A stretch of DNA of 64,000 nt from Marsupella aquatica (lineage: Eukaryota; Marchantiophyta). Location of the stretch: contig OZ316894.1 in assembly GCA_973895155.1 (NCBI GenBank), forward strand, positions 13,082,001-13,146,000. The letters are read 5' to 3'. The notes beneath the pieces are model-generated. The model saw nothing but the letters and a program-made list of their open reading frames with translations, made no database searches and was not told where the DNA came from. Shown piece after piece: positions 52,831 through 62,855 of the stretch (the stretch's first letter is position 1; each line of letters starts with the position of its first letter). The position numbers and the translations under genes were made by a program.

Positions 52831-53233
52831 GGGCCGCGCGCAGGAGGATGCAAGGGTAAGGCCCGAGAAATGGGCCGGGGCGCATGGCGAAGGCGCCAGG
52901 AGTTTTTTCGGTTCTATTTTTTTTTCCTTCCTTTTTCTTTCCCTCTTCCTTTTGCACGACCCTCTCATTGCCGAAAGCAAAAACGGGGTTCTTCTCTCTC
53001 TTGCCGGAAGCTCTCTCCAGATTCTAATTATTTTTGAAGCTCTCTCTTTCATGGTGGATTAGTGGGGCTTGCTGGCGTCATTCTTCCAGGCATTAGTGGC
53101 GGCCGCACGGAGTAGTGACGGGAAATTGAGAGAATTTAAGTGATCGGGCTACGGGGGCTGTTTCGGGCCAGGGAATTGACATTGCCACGGGTGACGGGAT
53201 TGGTGATTGAGAAATTGATTTCGGGATGCATGG
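52831..53233 (+). other. LTR segment between repeats and LTR ORF
   Basis: It contains a T-rich run (52910-52950) and CT-rich GCTCTCTCC motifs. This could hold promoter or initiation signals for the ORF at 53234, but no TATA box was convincing. Confidence 0.35.
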
Positions 53234-55090
53234 ATGCTAGATCAACCAGAGTTTAGTGCGTCACGCATTCGGAGATACAAGGCTGCTTACCGTGACTACG
53301 TGGAGACTCGGATTACACGGGAAAGGGAAGAGAGAGAAGTTATGATGAGCACGGGATTGGCAGCGGGTTCCTCACCGGTGGGTAGGAAGATTTTTCGTCG
53401 AATTTATCCCAAGACCTCCACCAAGGTGATGGAGGATTGTCGGAACATTTTCCAAGCCACCGGGCTTACAGAATTCATGAAGGTGGAGATTACCATCCCT
53501 TCAGGGAAGAGCTGGGACATTGAGGCCGGGATGGAGTTCCGAACGGAGGGAATCTACTTTGAATGTCTCAAACGTGTAGTGCCCCATGTGGAGTTGGCTA
53601 AGCTATTGTTTCTTGAGAATCAGAAATTCTCATTCACACCTCGGAATATCAGGGGAGAACTCACGTTGAAAATGGTGGCCACTTGGGTGACCAATCCTAC
53701 CTCCACCACCGCCATCCCTCTTTCTGCTGTCAAGGATGTTGAGTATAAGGGCTTCCTGGCCAAGGTGCATCAACGGGTTCTTGGCAACGTGCAATCCGGA
53801 GTGCTGAATGAGGAGCATTTCGTGGTAGCTATGGACATCAAGAACTACCCAGCCCATGTGTACGGATGGTGGTGCTACGGATTGAAGAAGCTATTGGCCG
53901 CTGAGCCCGGGAGTGTGAAACCAGGTGGGGCTGTACATTTGATGGGGTCATTTGTATTGGCCAGGGCAGAAGGGTTGATTGGTTCTCCGGGGCATGAAGA
54001 CACGGGATCATCTCTCACCACGGAGATCCGGAGTATTGCCACTACCATTTTAGGGAAGCTCACGGAGGAATCATTGTCTGCTGGTGGGGAGGATAATAGA
54101 GAAGAAGAGAACCAGGAGGATGATTGCACATTGGAGTGGCTTGAATCACTCGTGGGAGATCCGAAACAGCCTCTGGAATACAACATTCCGGATGTTTACT
54201 TGGCAGAGCTACGGGATTTCAGAGAGGGAGTCCACGAGGGACTCAAGCTAGTCCACGCATTGAGGGAGTCTCTCAAGCACGCCACAGTCAAAGTAGAGAC
54301 GTTAGAGCAGAGCATCCTGTCACTGAAGGAGGTGATCAAGACCAAGGAGCAGACCATTCATGAGAAGGTCAGGCACATCAATGCAGCTCACGTAGAGATC
54401 ACCAACTTGAAGGGAGCTTTGTCCACCAAGGCCAAGGAAGCAGAAGAAGTAGGAGCGTTGAGGCAAGCATTGGCCAAAGAGAAGCAAAATTCTGGAGAAG
54501 TGATGGAGTGGAGGAACCAGGTGGGAGCACTACGGAGTCAGGTGGCAGCCTTTGAGACACGAGCGAAGAGAAGTGAGGCCCTGAGTCTAGGGAAACGGAA
54601 GAGTCCCGGCACACCTGGCTCCACACTTTCCCCGGATGTGATCTCCCAAGCTATCGAGATGGTGGTGAAGGAGGTTAGTGGGAAGTATGGACCCTTGTTG
54701 GATGGAGCCAAGAAGAGTCAGGAGAAGAGTAAGAGCTTGGAGAAGAAGCTCCGGGAGGTACGGAAATCGTTACGGGAGGCTCAGGTCAGTACGGGGATGC
54801 CACCCAGGTCTGTCACCCCCGGGACTCCCATGGCCACGGGGCAAGTTCTACCGTTGGAGTTGCGGTCCGGAGAAGAGGCTACCCTCTGGAAGGACACAAT
54901 TGGTGAGGGGTACATCAAGGCGTGGCAGGCCTTGGCTGCTTTGAGGAAGCGCGGGAGCAGCAGCACTAAGAGTACTCCGTCGAAGAAGAAGAAAAGTACG
55001 GTGGCACTCACTCCCGTGAGTGATGAGGAGGAGGACCACTCACGGGGCACAAGTCCGGGCACCGAGAGCGAAGAAGAAGAGGAGGATTAG
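53234..55090 (+). CDS. 618-aa ORF inside the 5' LTR of element G, function unknown
   Basis: Open from ATG at 53234 to TAG at 55088-55090, no interruptions. The likely start may also be an in-frame ATG shortly downstream (MMSTGLAAGS). Residues ~45-245 look globular (GRKIFRRIYPKTSTKVMEDC at the start, a WWCYGLKKLL hydrophobic patch at the end). Residues ~330-470 are a coiled coil (VKVETLEQSILSLKEVIKTK). A second helical part follows (KSLEKKLREVRKSLREAQ). The tail is basic then acidic (PSKKKKSTVAL, SEEEEED), with Ser/Thr-Pro sites. No catalytic motif and no retroviral domain were recognised. It is not gag or pol. Layout recalls ORF H at 49.8-51.8 kb. If the LTR boundary is right, each element carries two copies. 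Confidence 0.85.
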   Translation: MLDQPEFSASRIRRYKAAYRDYVETRITREREEREVMMSTGLAAGSSPVGRKIFRRIYPKTSTKVMEDCRNIFQATGLTEFMKVEITIPSGKSWDIEAGMEFRTEGIYFECLKRVVPHVELAKLLFLENQKFSFTPRNIRGELTLKMVATWVTNPTSTTAIPLSAVKDVEYKGFLAKVHQRVLGNVQSGVLNEEHFVVAMDIKNYPAHVYGWWCYGLKKLLAAEPGSVKPGGAVHLMGSFVLARAEGLIGSPGHEDTGSSLTTEIRSIATTILGKLTEESLSAGGEDNREEENQEDDCTLEWLESLVGDPKQPLEYNIPDVYLAELRDFREGVHEGLKLVHALRESLKHATVKVETLEQSILSLKEVIKTKEQTIHEKVRHINAAHVEITNLKGALSTKAKEAEEVGALRQALAKEKQNSGEVMEWRNQVGALRSQVAAFETRAKRSEALSLGKRKSPGTPGSTLSPDVISQAIEMVVKEVSGKYGPLLDGAKKSQEKSKSLEKKLREVRKSLREAQVSTGMPPRSVTPGTPMATGQVLPLELRSGEEATLWKDTIGEGYIKAWQALAALRKRGSSSTKSTPSKKKKSTVALTPVSDEEEDHSRGTSPGTESEEEEED

Positions 55091-56201
55091 ATAGGCGTAC
55101 GGACGTGGGTGTACGGCCTCCAGATTTCCAACATTTTAGTGGGGGGTCACTCATGGGCTTGTTGGGATGAGCTCGCGGAGCTGATTCCAACAAGAGGCGG
55201 CGCTCCTCAAACGGAGCCAGGATGAGCAAGTTATGGCCTGGAGAACTTATGTTTTTGCGGTACGGAAACGGCCATAACTCAGGCGTCTGAAGTCCGTTGA
55301 GGGAGCGACTTAGTGATTCGGAAGCAGGAAAAGAAGAGCTATCCAGGGGTGAGCTCAGGTGTGCACTTGGAAGGGCACCTAGTTTCGGCCATTTTGGGGT
55401 GCCTCTCACTTTCAGGGTTCACGTGTACTGTTGGGGCGCCGTCGAAGGCACCGTCGGCCCCCTTGTTTTGGGTTTAGGGTTTTAGCAGCATGTGTGTGCC
55501 GCATGCTCCTCTTCAGTTTAAGGATTTCTCTTAGTGCAAGGTTTTAGCGGCGCCGCTAGGGTAGCCGCCACCGTTGTGACCCTGTGAGGGGTGCTTTGGT
55601 GTGATTTTTCAGTATTTAGGGGGATAGCCCCGAAGTAGTTAGGGGGACTCAGTGTGAAGTTAGCAAGGAGGGATAGAGTGGAGCCTGAGGAGTTTGAAAG
55701 CGTGTTCAGAGTAGTGAGGGGGAGCCATACTCATTGTCCGGAGAGGCAGGAGTTGAGTAGACGGCAGGAGGCCGGGTTACTCATGCAATGTGTATCGATT
55801 TTCCCAAGAGATATGGATCTGTACATTTGACTTGATGGGCTTTTGTTGTGTGTTCCTTCTCCCTTTTTCGCTTTCCGAATTGTGTTCTCCCGTTCTATGA
55901 TTTGAAGAAACTTGCTTGGTTTGAGTCGGCCTTGTGAGTAGGGGTGGTGACAGCACTCTTTGGGTGACTCCGAGTGAAGGTGTAGTGGGGTAGTCGGCAG
56001 GACTTGATCAAAAGCTGTGGGGTGAGGGTAGTCGGTAGACTTGATCAAAACCTACATTTCCGGGAGCGGAAACCAAAATACTCATCCTGGTGTGAAAAGA
56101 ATCCAAATAGCGTCCCTCCACGACCCCGTAATACGATACCAACGGTTTAAGCGAAGAAAAGTGCGGTTTGCACGTATTAACCGTTGGAGAGGCAAGTGAC
56201 A
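55091..56201 (+). other. 3' part of the G LTR
   Basis: No ORF. Rich in GGGG-containing motifs (55620-55740). It would contain the R region and polyadenylation signal of the element. No diagnostic AATAAA was seen. Confidence 0.4.
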
Positions 56202-56221
56202 TAAGTGTGGTCTTTTGTTTT

Positions 56222-56239
56222 TGGCGCCGCTGCCGGGGA
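56222..56239 (+). other. Primer binding site of element G (tRNA-Asp type)
   Basis: TGGCGCCGCTGCCGGGGA is complementary to the 3' end of plant tRNA-Asp with one G-U type mismatch. This is the usual primer site of Athila/Tat gypsy elements and fixes the end of the 5' LTR just upstream. Confidence 0.9.
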
Positions 56240-56300
56240 ATCCTTCTTCTTGTTTGACGACACGAAGGAGGGGAGCTACGTCTATTGGGAGTTCAAACCT

Positions 56301-56331
56301 ATCAACCACAACGCAACTTGCGACGGTTGAT
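56301..56331 (+). other. Leader hairpin 1 of element G
   Basis: Outer stem ATCAACC/GGTTGAT and inner stem CGCAA/TTGCG around a single C. It lies between primer site and gag, where packaging and dimerisation signals are expected. Confidence 0.75.
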
Positions 56332-56367
56332 ACGTGAGAAGTTTGTTGGTTACTTTGTTATTGTACG

Positions 56368-56396
56368 TCAACCACAACGCATCGTGCGACGGTTGA
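56368..56396 (+). other. Leader hairpin 2 of element G
   Basis: Outer stem TCAACC/GGTTGA and inner stem CGCA/TGCG around TCG. Same fold and flanks as hairpin 1, but a different inner stem-loop, so pairing is kept although sequence differs. Confidence 0.75.
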
Positions 56397-56456
56397 TGTT
56401 TACAAATATTGCTTTCTGAGACATTGGTGTAAGTTTGGAATGCAGGTCTCAATGGG

Positions 56457-59400
56457 ATGCCGAGAGGGAGAAGGGGAGGTAGAGGAAGTCCCCAACACAC
56501 ACGTACCCCAAGATCAGAGCTAGAAGGGGGGCCCTCTTGGATTGGGACCAGACGACGAGTTGCTGCCGAAGAACGCTTACGGCTTGCAGAAGAGAGGAGG
56601 TTGCCACTGGTGCTGGAAGAACAAGTTGGTGTGCAACAGGAAGAGGCTCAACGTAATGAGGCCATATGCCCAGACGAAGAGCCAGACATAGATCACGAGC
56701 GAGAAGAAGGAGAGCCCTTTGTGTTGGTGCAGTCTGAGTTACAAAATCTGATCCCAGAGCTCACTGCATTGCCACAAATCATCTCACACCTATCATCGGT
56801 GCTGTTACCGGTGGCCCAACAAGCGCCATTACCACCTGTGTTGATACAGGCACCGGCTGCACCGATGGCAGCTGCACAACGTACCCGTGTTCAGTACGTA
56901 CCCTTCAAGGGGAGACCAAAGGATGATCCAGACGAATGGATTGAGGAGTTTGAAGGGATTGCCGAAGCTAATGGGGAGTCTGCACATAAGCTCACTATCA
57001 TTCCTGGAATGATGAGAGGGGAGGCAGGTCCATGGTTCATTTCGTTGTTGGCCAACGTGAAAGCTGATTGGGCTCTGTTCAAGCAAGCCTTCTTGAAGGA
57101 GTTCAGATCCATAGGAGTGGAGGCCACCTCACTATTAAAGGTGGGCCAACTCAGGATGAAGAAGAAGGAGTCATTACGGAGGTTTTTGCAAAGGTTCCAA
57201 AAGCTGGTACGTCGGATCCAAGCCCGTACCGATGATGCTATGCGTCAAGCCTGGTTTGTGGCTGCCCTACCAAGCAAGATGGGGTTCTTTGTACGTCAAG
57301 CCAAGCCAACCACATTGGCTGAAGCTATTGCAGCAGCGGAGTCATACACCGCAGCTGATGCCACAAGCAAGCGTTGCCGAAGAAAGAAGCTGAAGCCGGT
57401 TGACAGTTCCTCCAGTGAGGAGTCGAGTGGATCTGATTCAGATAGTAGTGATGAATCTGAGGATTCTGAGAGTACTACAGAGTCAGACACTACGGAGTCA
57501 GAAGCTGAAAGACGAAGGAGGAAGAAGAAGAAGTTGTCAAAGAAAGTCAAGAAGTCCTCTCACCGTGAAGTGATACTACCCACGGTGGCCGTTACACCAT
57601 TGTCTACGGCAAGACGCCTGAAGGAGCAAGAGGCCAGATATGATGAGCTGACGGAGCAAATGAAAGCGTTGAAAGTACATTTTGCCGGACTCAAACCTGA
57701 GAGGAGAAAAGTTCCGGTGGAGAGAGCCAATGTGTGGTGCACCAAGTGCATGAAGTTTGGTCATGCCCCGAAGGAGTGCCCAGCGGGAGAACCAGCCAAG
57801 GTTTTCCAAGTACGGGAGGAGGATGTTGAGGGGGCAAGCTACTCAAATCCTTCATATGCAGCGGAAGGGCCAATAGAGTACTTCATGGAGGAGCCACCAG
57901 AGGCCAACGTGTATAGTGTACAACCTCTCAACCCGGGACCACGGAGCATTCATGGAGTTTCAACAAACGCCGGAGCACCCGCATACTCCAACTATCCCAA
58001 CGCTAACCCAGGGAATCGACCACCGTACCCTGGAGTGAGGAAGATCCCTATTTGTTACAATTGTAGAGTGGCGGGCCACTACGCTAATGTGTGCCCAGAG
58101 CCCACCCGTCAAGGCAATGGAGATTTTGCCCGGCTGTGTCAACTATGCAAGGGGGAGGGTCATCTTGCACCACACTGCCCAACCTTGGAGGCGTTCAAGG
58201 CTCAACCGATTGGGGCACAAGAGAAGAAGGGGCCGCCACCTCCTCTGAAAGAAGCTAGCGTCAACTTTCTCACCACGGAAGCAGTCGACACCCCTCTAAT
58301 CACTAGAAGAGAAGAAACCGTAGTGAACATTCCCAAGCAAAGGATGACCACCATAACGGAGGAGGTGGTACCGCTAGTCGTTGTAGTATCTCCAGTTGTT
58401 GAGATACCGGTGGTTGTTGTTGCAACATCTACGGAAGTTGAAGTTGCTAACCCCTCACCCCCAAGTCATGAGTGGACTCATGCTGAGAATCTACCGGAGG
58501 AAGACAGCGACGAGGAGAGAAGGCATTACTCTTGTTACCGAGTCTCCACTCGATCCGGCAAAAAGAAGGGCAAGTCCGAGCTCAAGCAGAAGTACAAGGA
58601 GGTGCATCAAGCTTCCACATCGGGTACCTCACACGAACCGGAGGTGCCACCCATGGAGGATAGTGACTTTGATCGGGACAACCCCAAGTTGTTCTATCCG
58701 AAGGTGGGAGAAGAGGTACGTAAGCAGTTGGAGGAGCTAGAAGCACAAGCCATGCAAGCGGCCATTGACAAAGACATGGAGGAGGCAAAGGCCAGAAAGA
58801 AAGCGGAGGAGAGGGTTGTTCGTTGGAAACCGGGAGAAGAGGTCATCCCACCCATACCTCCTGCAACCGCGTACAACATTGCTCAAGACATTCTGGATTG
58901 CCCAGTCAGTGCCACAATTGGTCAACTATTACGGGATAGCTCCCTATACCGTCGCCAAGTCAAGGAGATTCTCATGAGGAGGAGACGTAGAAGAAGGTTA
59001 CCCAAAGTTGGGGCTGACCCCATACAAGTCAACTGGGTCACGGAGGATTTGGGTGCCCCAGAACTCACGGTGGATATCAATGGATGTGCAATACGGTTTG
59101 TACCGGTGGACGGGGGCTCGGGAGTCAACATCATGACTGAGGAGACGGCAAACCGGTTGGGGTATACAGAGTTAGAACCACCGGCACGTGCCATGAGGTT
59201 GGCTGATGGTGCACGGGTGGTGCCGTTGGGGTGTCTCACCAAGATTCCAACAATGATTGGGGGAAAATCTTTCCCCCTCAACTATTTGGTGATGCGACCC
59301 GTTCGGCCGTACGGTTTTCCCATTTTAATTGGCAGGCCATGGTTGTATGTGGCCAAGGTCACAAGTGATTGGGGCAAACGGCAGTTTCGGTTTGGTATCC

Positions 59401-62400
59401 CCACTATCACTATTCCATGGTCAGCGGAGTCACCTCACGGGGAGACTACGACTATGGAGGAGGAATATGATTCAGAGGTCACCTCAGATGAAGACGAGGA
59501 TGAAGTATACATGGTGAAACTGATTTCTCACCTCACGGAGGAAGATGTTTTTGGCCCCGGAGTTGCTACTCAAGAGCATGCAGTAGAGGAATCAGTTAGC
59601 CAAGTGCACGCTGTTCTAGAAGAGATGGAAGACGAGCGAAGCAAAATTGTGGAGGCTGAACCTCTAGAGATTCATGATAGGGAGGCAGAGGATCACCCCG
59701 AGGAGGTGGAAATGCAAGCCCACACGATCATGTTTGATGATGAGCAAAGAGAGCAGTTTTTGAATGACATCCTGGATGATGACTTTAGAGAGGAGCTATT
59801 GTCACATTACAAAGAATCTGACGTTGAAGAAATAATGGCCCATGTGACAAAGGATCCACCTCCATCCCGACCAGACCAGGAGGAGAGTGATGCACCGGTG
59901 TATGGAGGGATGAGGCTCGCACGGTTGGAAGAAACCTTTGATGAGGAGACACGCAACAAGTTGGACGTGATCAGGCCGGAGCAGTACACAAAGGTGGAAG
60001 TGGGTGAGGGCAAGACACTCAACATTGGTAGTAAGTTGGATGCTACGGAGCAACGCACGATTCAGGAATTGTTGAAAGAGTACCAAGACGTATTTGCGTG
60101 GAGCCACCAAGATTTGAAAGGAGTGCCACCTGAGTTTGGTGAGCACAGCATTGACCTGATGTCAGGAGCACGACCTGTGAGGCAACGCCAATACCGCCTC
60201 AACCCCAAATACTCACTCATGGTGAAGGAGGAGATTGACCGTTTGTTGGATGCAGGATTCATTTATCCGGTCATGCATAGTGAGTGGGTGTCACCCATCG
60301 TAATCGTGCCCAAGAAAAAGGGGCCAGACGGGAAGGTGAAAATACGGGTGTGCCAAGATTTTCGAAAGTTGAATGATGCGACCAAGAAGGATCACTACCC
60401 GCTACCGTTCACGGATATCGTGTTGGACATGGTAGCAGGTTGGGAGATATACAGCTTCTTGGATGGCTACTCTGGGTACAACCAAATCTGGATACGGGAG
60501 GAGGACCAACTCAAGACGGCTTTCACAACAGAGTGGGGGATTTTTGCATTCCGGAGAATGCCTTTTGGGTTGTGCAATGCCCTTGGCATGTTCCAACGGC
60601 TCATGATGAATATATTTCATGACTTTTTACGCAGGTTCTTGGAGATCTTTATTGATGACTTTGCTGTCTACGGCAAACGAGTCAAGCATCCGGAACACTT
60701 ACGGTTGACTTTTCAGCGGTGCCGGGAGACTTGCCTGAAGCTGCATCCGGAGAAATGTTTCTTTGGAATTGAGGAGGGAATCCTATTGGGCCACAAAGTG
60801 TCTGCACGAGGGATTGAAGTTGATCGTGAGAAGGTCGCCGTGTGGTTAGCAGTCTCATTTCCCAAGAATGTGAAGGAAGTGAGAGGGTTCTTGGGGTGTG
60901 TTGGCTACTACCGACGCTTCATCAAAGACTTTGCCAAGGTAGCCATGCCACTCACTTCCATGTTGAAAAAAGGAAGTGAGTTTGAACCTACTCCTTCCCG
61001 TCAGGCTGCTTTTGATGAATTGAAGAAACGATTGCTAGAGGCCCCCGTGCTCATTACGCCCAATTGGAATAAGGAATTCCATGTTTACGTAGACGTATCA
61101 GGATTTTGCATCGGTGCCGTTTTGAGTCAGTTAGATGATGATGGAAGAGACCATCCCATCTACTTTGCCAGTAGGCAGTTGGCCCCGGCAGAGAAAAACT
61201 ACTCACCCACCGATAGGGAGGCACTTGGTATCATCTACGCTTGTAAGAAGTATCGTCATTATTTGTTGGGGTACAAGGTTGTGTTCCACACGGATCACAA
61301 CAGCTTGAAATACATGGTCAACAAGCCAGATCTGTCCGGGAGAATTGCACGTTGGGTTTTGTTGCTACAAGAGTTCAACTATGAGGTGAGAGTAAGATCG
61401 GGGAAGAGTCATAGCAATGCAGACTTCTTCTCCCGTATTGAGGGAGCATCTGACTCCCAGGAGATTGATGATCGGTTCCCGGATGAGGAAGTGTTCAGCG
61501 TGAATACAGAGGCCACTACTTGGTATGGAGAAATTTTGGAATTTCTCCGCACGGCTAGAGTTCCCTCACGTTTGGGCCCGGAGAGAGCAGCAGTGTTTTT
61601 GCGTAAGACAGGTCCCTACTTGCTTGTGAAGGGAGTACTTCACAAGTACGGCATGGATGGCCGACTTCGTCGTTGTTTGGAGGAAGCGGAGATACGTACA
61701 GTCATGGCAGCATTACATGAGGAGGAAGCTGGTGGCCACTTTGCACGGGAGACCACCGCAAGGAAAATACTAGATGCTGGATATTGGTGGCCAACTCTCT
61801 TTCGGGATGTACACCGGTACATCCAGCGATGTGATCCGTGCCAGCGTCAAGGCAAACCAGGGCCCTCCTCACGACACCCATTGGTGCCCATACTTCCTCT
61901 TGCACCCTTTGAGAAGTGGGGGGTGGACTTCATTGGCCCTTTCACTCCCATCACACGAAGAGGGAGGAAGCGCTACATCATTCTTGCAACGGACTATGCC
62001 ACCAAGTGGGTGGAGGCCCGAGCTACTGCCAAGGATGATGCCAACACCACGGCACGTTTTTTGTATGAGCAGATTTTTACACGATTTGGTCCACCATTGG
62101 AGTTGGTAAGTGACAGGGGTACTCACTTCCTCAATCATACGATTGAACGTTTGACGGAGAACTACTTGATCTCACATAGGAAGACCACTCCGTACCACCC
62201 TCGAGCCAACGGGCTCACTGAGAGAGCCAACGGGATCATGGGCAAGATCCTCAACAAAACGGTATCCGCTCACAAGACCGATTGGGATTTGAAGTTGTTG
62301 GCTGCCACTTACGCTTACAACCTGGCTCACAAGACTACCACGGGCCACAGCCCCTATTTCCTTGTGTTTGGACAACACTCTCTTGTGCCGGTGGAATTTG

Positions 62401-62855
62401 AGGTTCCAACCATTCGAATCCTAACACGGGAAAGGGAAGGGGCAGAAGAAAGTGTCGCTTCACGGATCCAACAGTTGGAGCAACTCACGGAGACACGAGA
62501 AGAGGCTTTGACACATACGGAGCAGGAGCAAGGCAAACGCAAGTCACATTACGATTCCCGTCTCCGTCGTGTGTCCATTGAGGAGGGAGATTTGGTGCTC
62601 CTCTACGATAGCCGCTTCATGCATTTCCCCGGGAAGTTGCATACACGGTGGATGGGACCCTACGTAGTGGATGCCGTCTACTCCAACGGCTCGGTTCAAC
62701 TCAAGACATTGGAGGGGCAACTACTCAACACACGGATCAATCAAGAGCGCCTAAAGAAGTACTACACGGAGGAAGAGTATGGTGCTCGCGGGGGCGCTTC
62801 GCAATTAAGAGAGGAGCTATGTGACGGGTACCCCGTCACGGGAAGTCACACATAA
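56457..62855 (+). CDS. Gag-Pol polyprotein of gypsy element G
   Basis: 2,132 codons, intact. Gag core ~150-290 (PWFISLLANVKADWALFKQA), Ser/Asp-rich and Lys-rich linker ~310-370, and three zinc knuckles starting near residues 428 (CTKCMKFGH), 533 (CYNCRVAGH) and 561 (CQLCKGEGH). An aspartic protease has VDGGSGVNIM near 885, the reverse transcriptase FIDDF near 1400, and RNase H starts at VDVSGFCIGAVLSQ near 1546 with HTDHNSLKYM. The integrase has its H-H-C-C finger near 1754-1790 (CDPCQRQ) and DDE near 1824 (GVDFIGPF), 1886 (SDRGTHF) and 1922 (LTERANG). One frame covers gag and pol, so no frameshift is needed. The last 12 codons, including the stop, are encoded by the 3' LTR. The start is the first ATG after the leader hairpins. 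Confidence 0.96.
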   Translation: MPRGRRGGRGSPQHTRTPRSELEGGPSWIGTRRRVAAEERLRLAEERRLPLVLEEQVGVQQEEAQRNEAICPDEEPDIDHEREEGEPFVLVQSELQNLIPELTALPQIISHLSSVLLPVAQQAPLPPVLIQAPAAPMAAAQRTRVQYVPFKGRPKDDPDEWIEEFEGIAEANGESAHKLTIIPGMMRGEAGPWFISLLANVKADWALFKQAFLKEFRSIGVEATSLLKVGQLRMKKKESLRRFLQRFQKLVRRIQARTDDAMRQAWFVAALPSKMGFFVRQAKPTTLAEAIAAAESYTAADATSKRCRRKKLKPVDSSSSEESSGSDSDSSDESEDSESTTESDTTESEAERRRRKKKKLSKKVKKSSHREVILPTVAVTPLSTARRLKEQEARYDELTEQMKALKVHFAGLKPERRKVPVERANVWCTKCMKFGHAPKECPAGEPAKVFQVREEDVEGASYSNPSYAAEGPIEYFMEEPPEANVYSVQPLNPGPRSIHGVSTNAGAPAYSNYPNANPGNRPPYPGVRKIPICYNCRVAGHYANVCPEPTRQGNGDFARLCQLCKGEGHLAPHCPTLEAFKAQPIGAQEKKGPPPPLKEASVNFLTTEAVDTPLITRREETVVNIPKQRMTTITEEVVPLVVVVSPVVEIPVVVVATSTEVEVANPSPPSHEWTHAENLPEEDSDEERRHYSCYRVSTRSGKKKGKSELKQKYKEVHQASTSGTSHEPEVPPMEDSDFDRDNPKLFYPKVGEEVRKQLEELEAQAMQAAIDKDMEEAKARKKAEERVVRWKPGEEVIPPIPPATAYNIAQDILDCPVSATIGQLLRDSSLYRRQVKEILMRRRRRRRLPKVGADPIQVNWVTEDLGAPELTVDINGCAIRFVPVDGGSGVNIMTEETANRLGYTELEPPARAMRLADGARVVPLGCLTKIPTMIGGKSFPLNYLVMRPVRPYGFPILIGRPWLYVAKVTSDWGKRQFRFGIPTITIPWSAESPHGETTTMEEEYDSEVTSDEDEDEVYMVKLISHLTEEDVFGPGVATQEHAVEESVSQVHAVLEEMEDERSKIVEAEPLEIHDREAEDHPEEVEMQAHTIMFDDEQREQFLNDILDDDFREELLSHYKESDVEEIMAHVTKDPPPSRPDQEESDAPVYGGMRLARLEETFDEETRNKLDVIRPEQYTKVEVGEGKTLNIGSKLDATEQRTIQELLKEYQDVFAWSHQDLKGVPPEFGEHSIDLMSGARPVRQRQYRLNPKYSLMVKEEIDRLLDAGFIYPVMHSEWVSPIVIVPKKKGPDGKVKIRVCQDFRKLNDATKKDHYPLPFTDIVLDMVAGWEIYSFLDGYSGYNQIWIREEDQLKTAFTTEWGIFAFRRMPFGLCNALGMFQRLMMNIFHDFLRRFLEIFIDDFAVYGKRVKHPEHLRLTFQRCRETCLKLHPEKCFFGIEEGILLGHKVSARGIEVDREKVAVWLAVSFPKNVKEVRGFLGCVGYYRRFIKDFAKVAMPLTSMLKKGSEFEPTPSRQAAFDELKKRLLEAPVLITPNWNKEFHVYVDVSGFCIGAVLSQLDDDGRDHPIYFASRQLAPAEKNYSPTDREALGIIYACKKYRHYLLGYKVVFHTDHNSLKYMVNKPDLSGRIARWVLLLQEFNYEVRVRSGKSHSNADFFSRIEGASDSQEIDDRFPDEEVFSVNTEATTWYGEILEFLRTARVPSRLGPERAAVFLRKTGPYLLVKGVLHKYGMDGRLRRCLEEAEIRTVMAALHEEEAGGHFARETTARKILDAGYWWPTLFRDVHRYIQRCDPCQRQGKPGPSSRHPLVPILPLAPFEKWGVDFIGPFTPITRRGRKRYIILATDYATKWVEARATAKDDANTTARFLYEQIFTRFGPPLELVSDRGTHFLNHTIERLTENYLISHRKTTPYHPRANGLTERANGIMGKILNKTVSAHKTDWDLKLLAATYAYNLAHKTTTGHSPYFLVFGQHSLVPVEFEVPTIRILTREREGAEESVASRIQQLEQLTETREEALTHTEQEQGKRKSHYDSRLRRVSIEEGDLVLLYDSRFMHFPGKLHTRWMGPYVVDAVYSNGSVQLKTLEGQLLNTRINQERLKKYYTEEEYGARGGASQLREELCDGYPVTGSHT
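62806..62819 (+). other. Polypurine tract of element G
   Basis: AAGAGAGGAGCTA ends directly at the 3' LTR. It is embedded in the gag-pol reading frame. Confidence 0.65.

Larger units (their letters stand above)
51806..56201 (+). repeat. 5' LTR of gypsy element G (~4.4 kb)
   Basis: It starts TGTGACGGGTACCCCG, identical to the 3' LTR start at 62820. The first ~1,295 bp match the whole visible part of the 3' LTR (62820-64000), apart from one 114-bp copy-number difference and about two substitutions. The 3' boundary is set by the primer site at 56222. The nearest CA end is at 56200-56201. The LTR therefore includes the repeats at 52.2-52.8 kb and the ORF at 53234-55090. The exact end needs the rest of the 3' LTR, which lies outside the window. 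Confidence 0.8.

Noticed and set aside
52144-53052. Several minus-strand ORFs in the G LTR repeats
   Set aside because: They are periodic GC-rich translations of the 64-bp and 47-bp units, not genes. Identical shadows occur in the 3' LTR.
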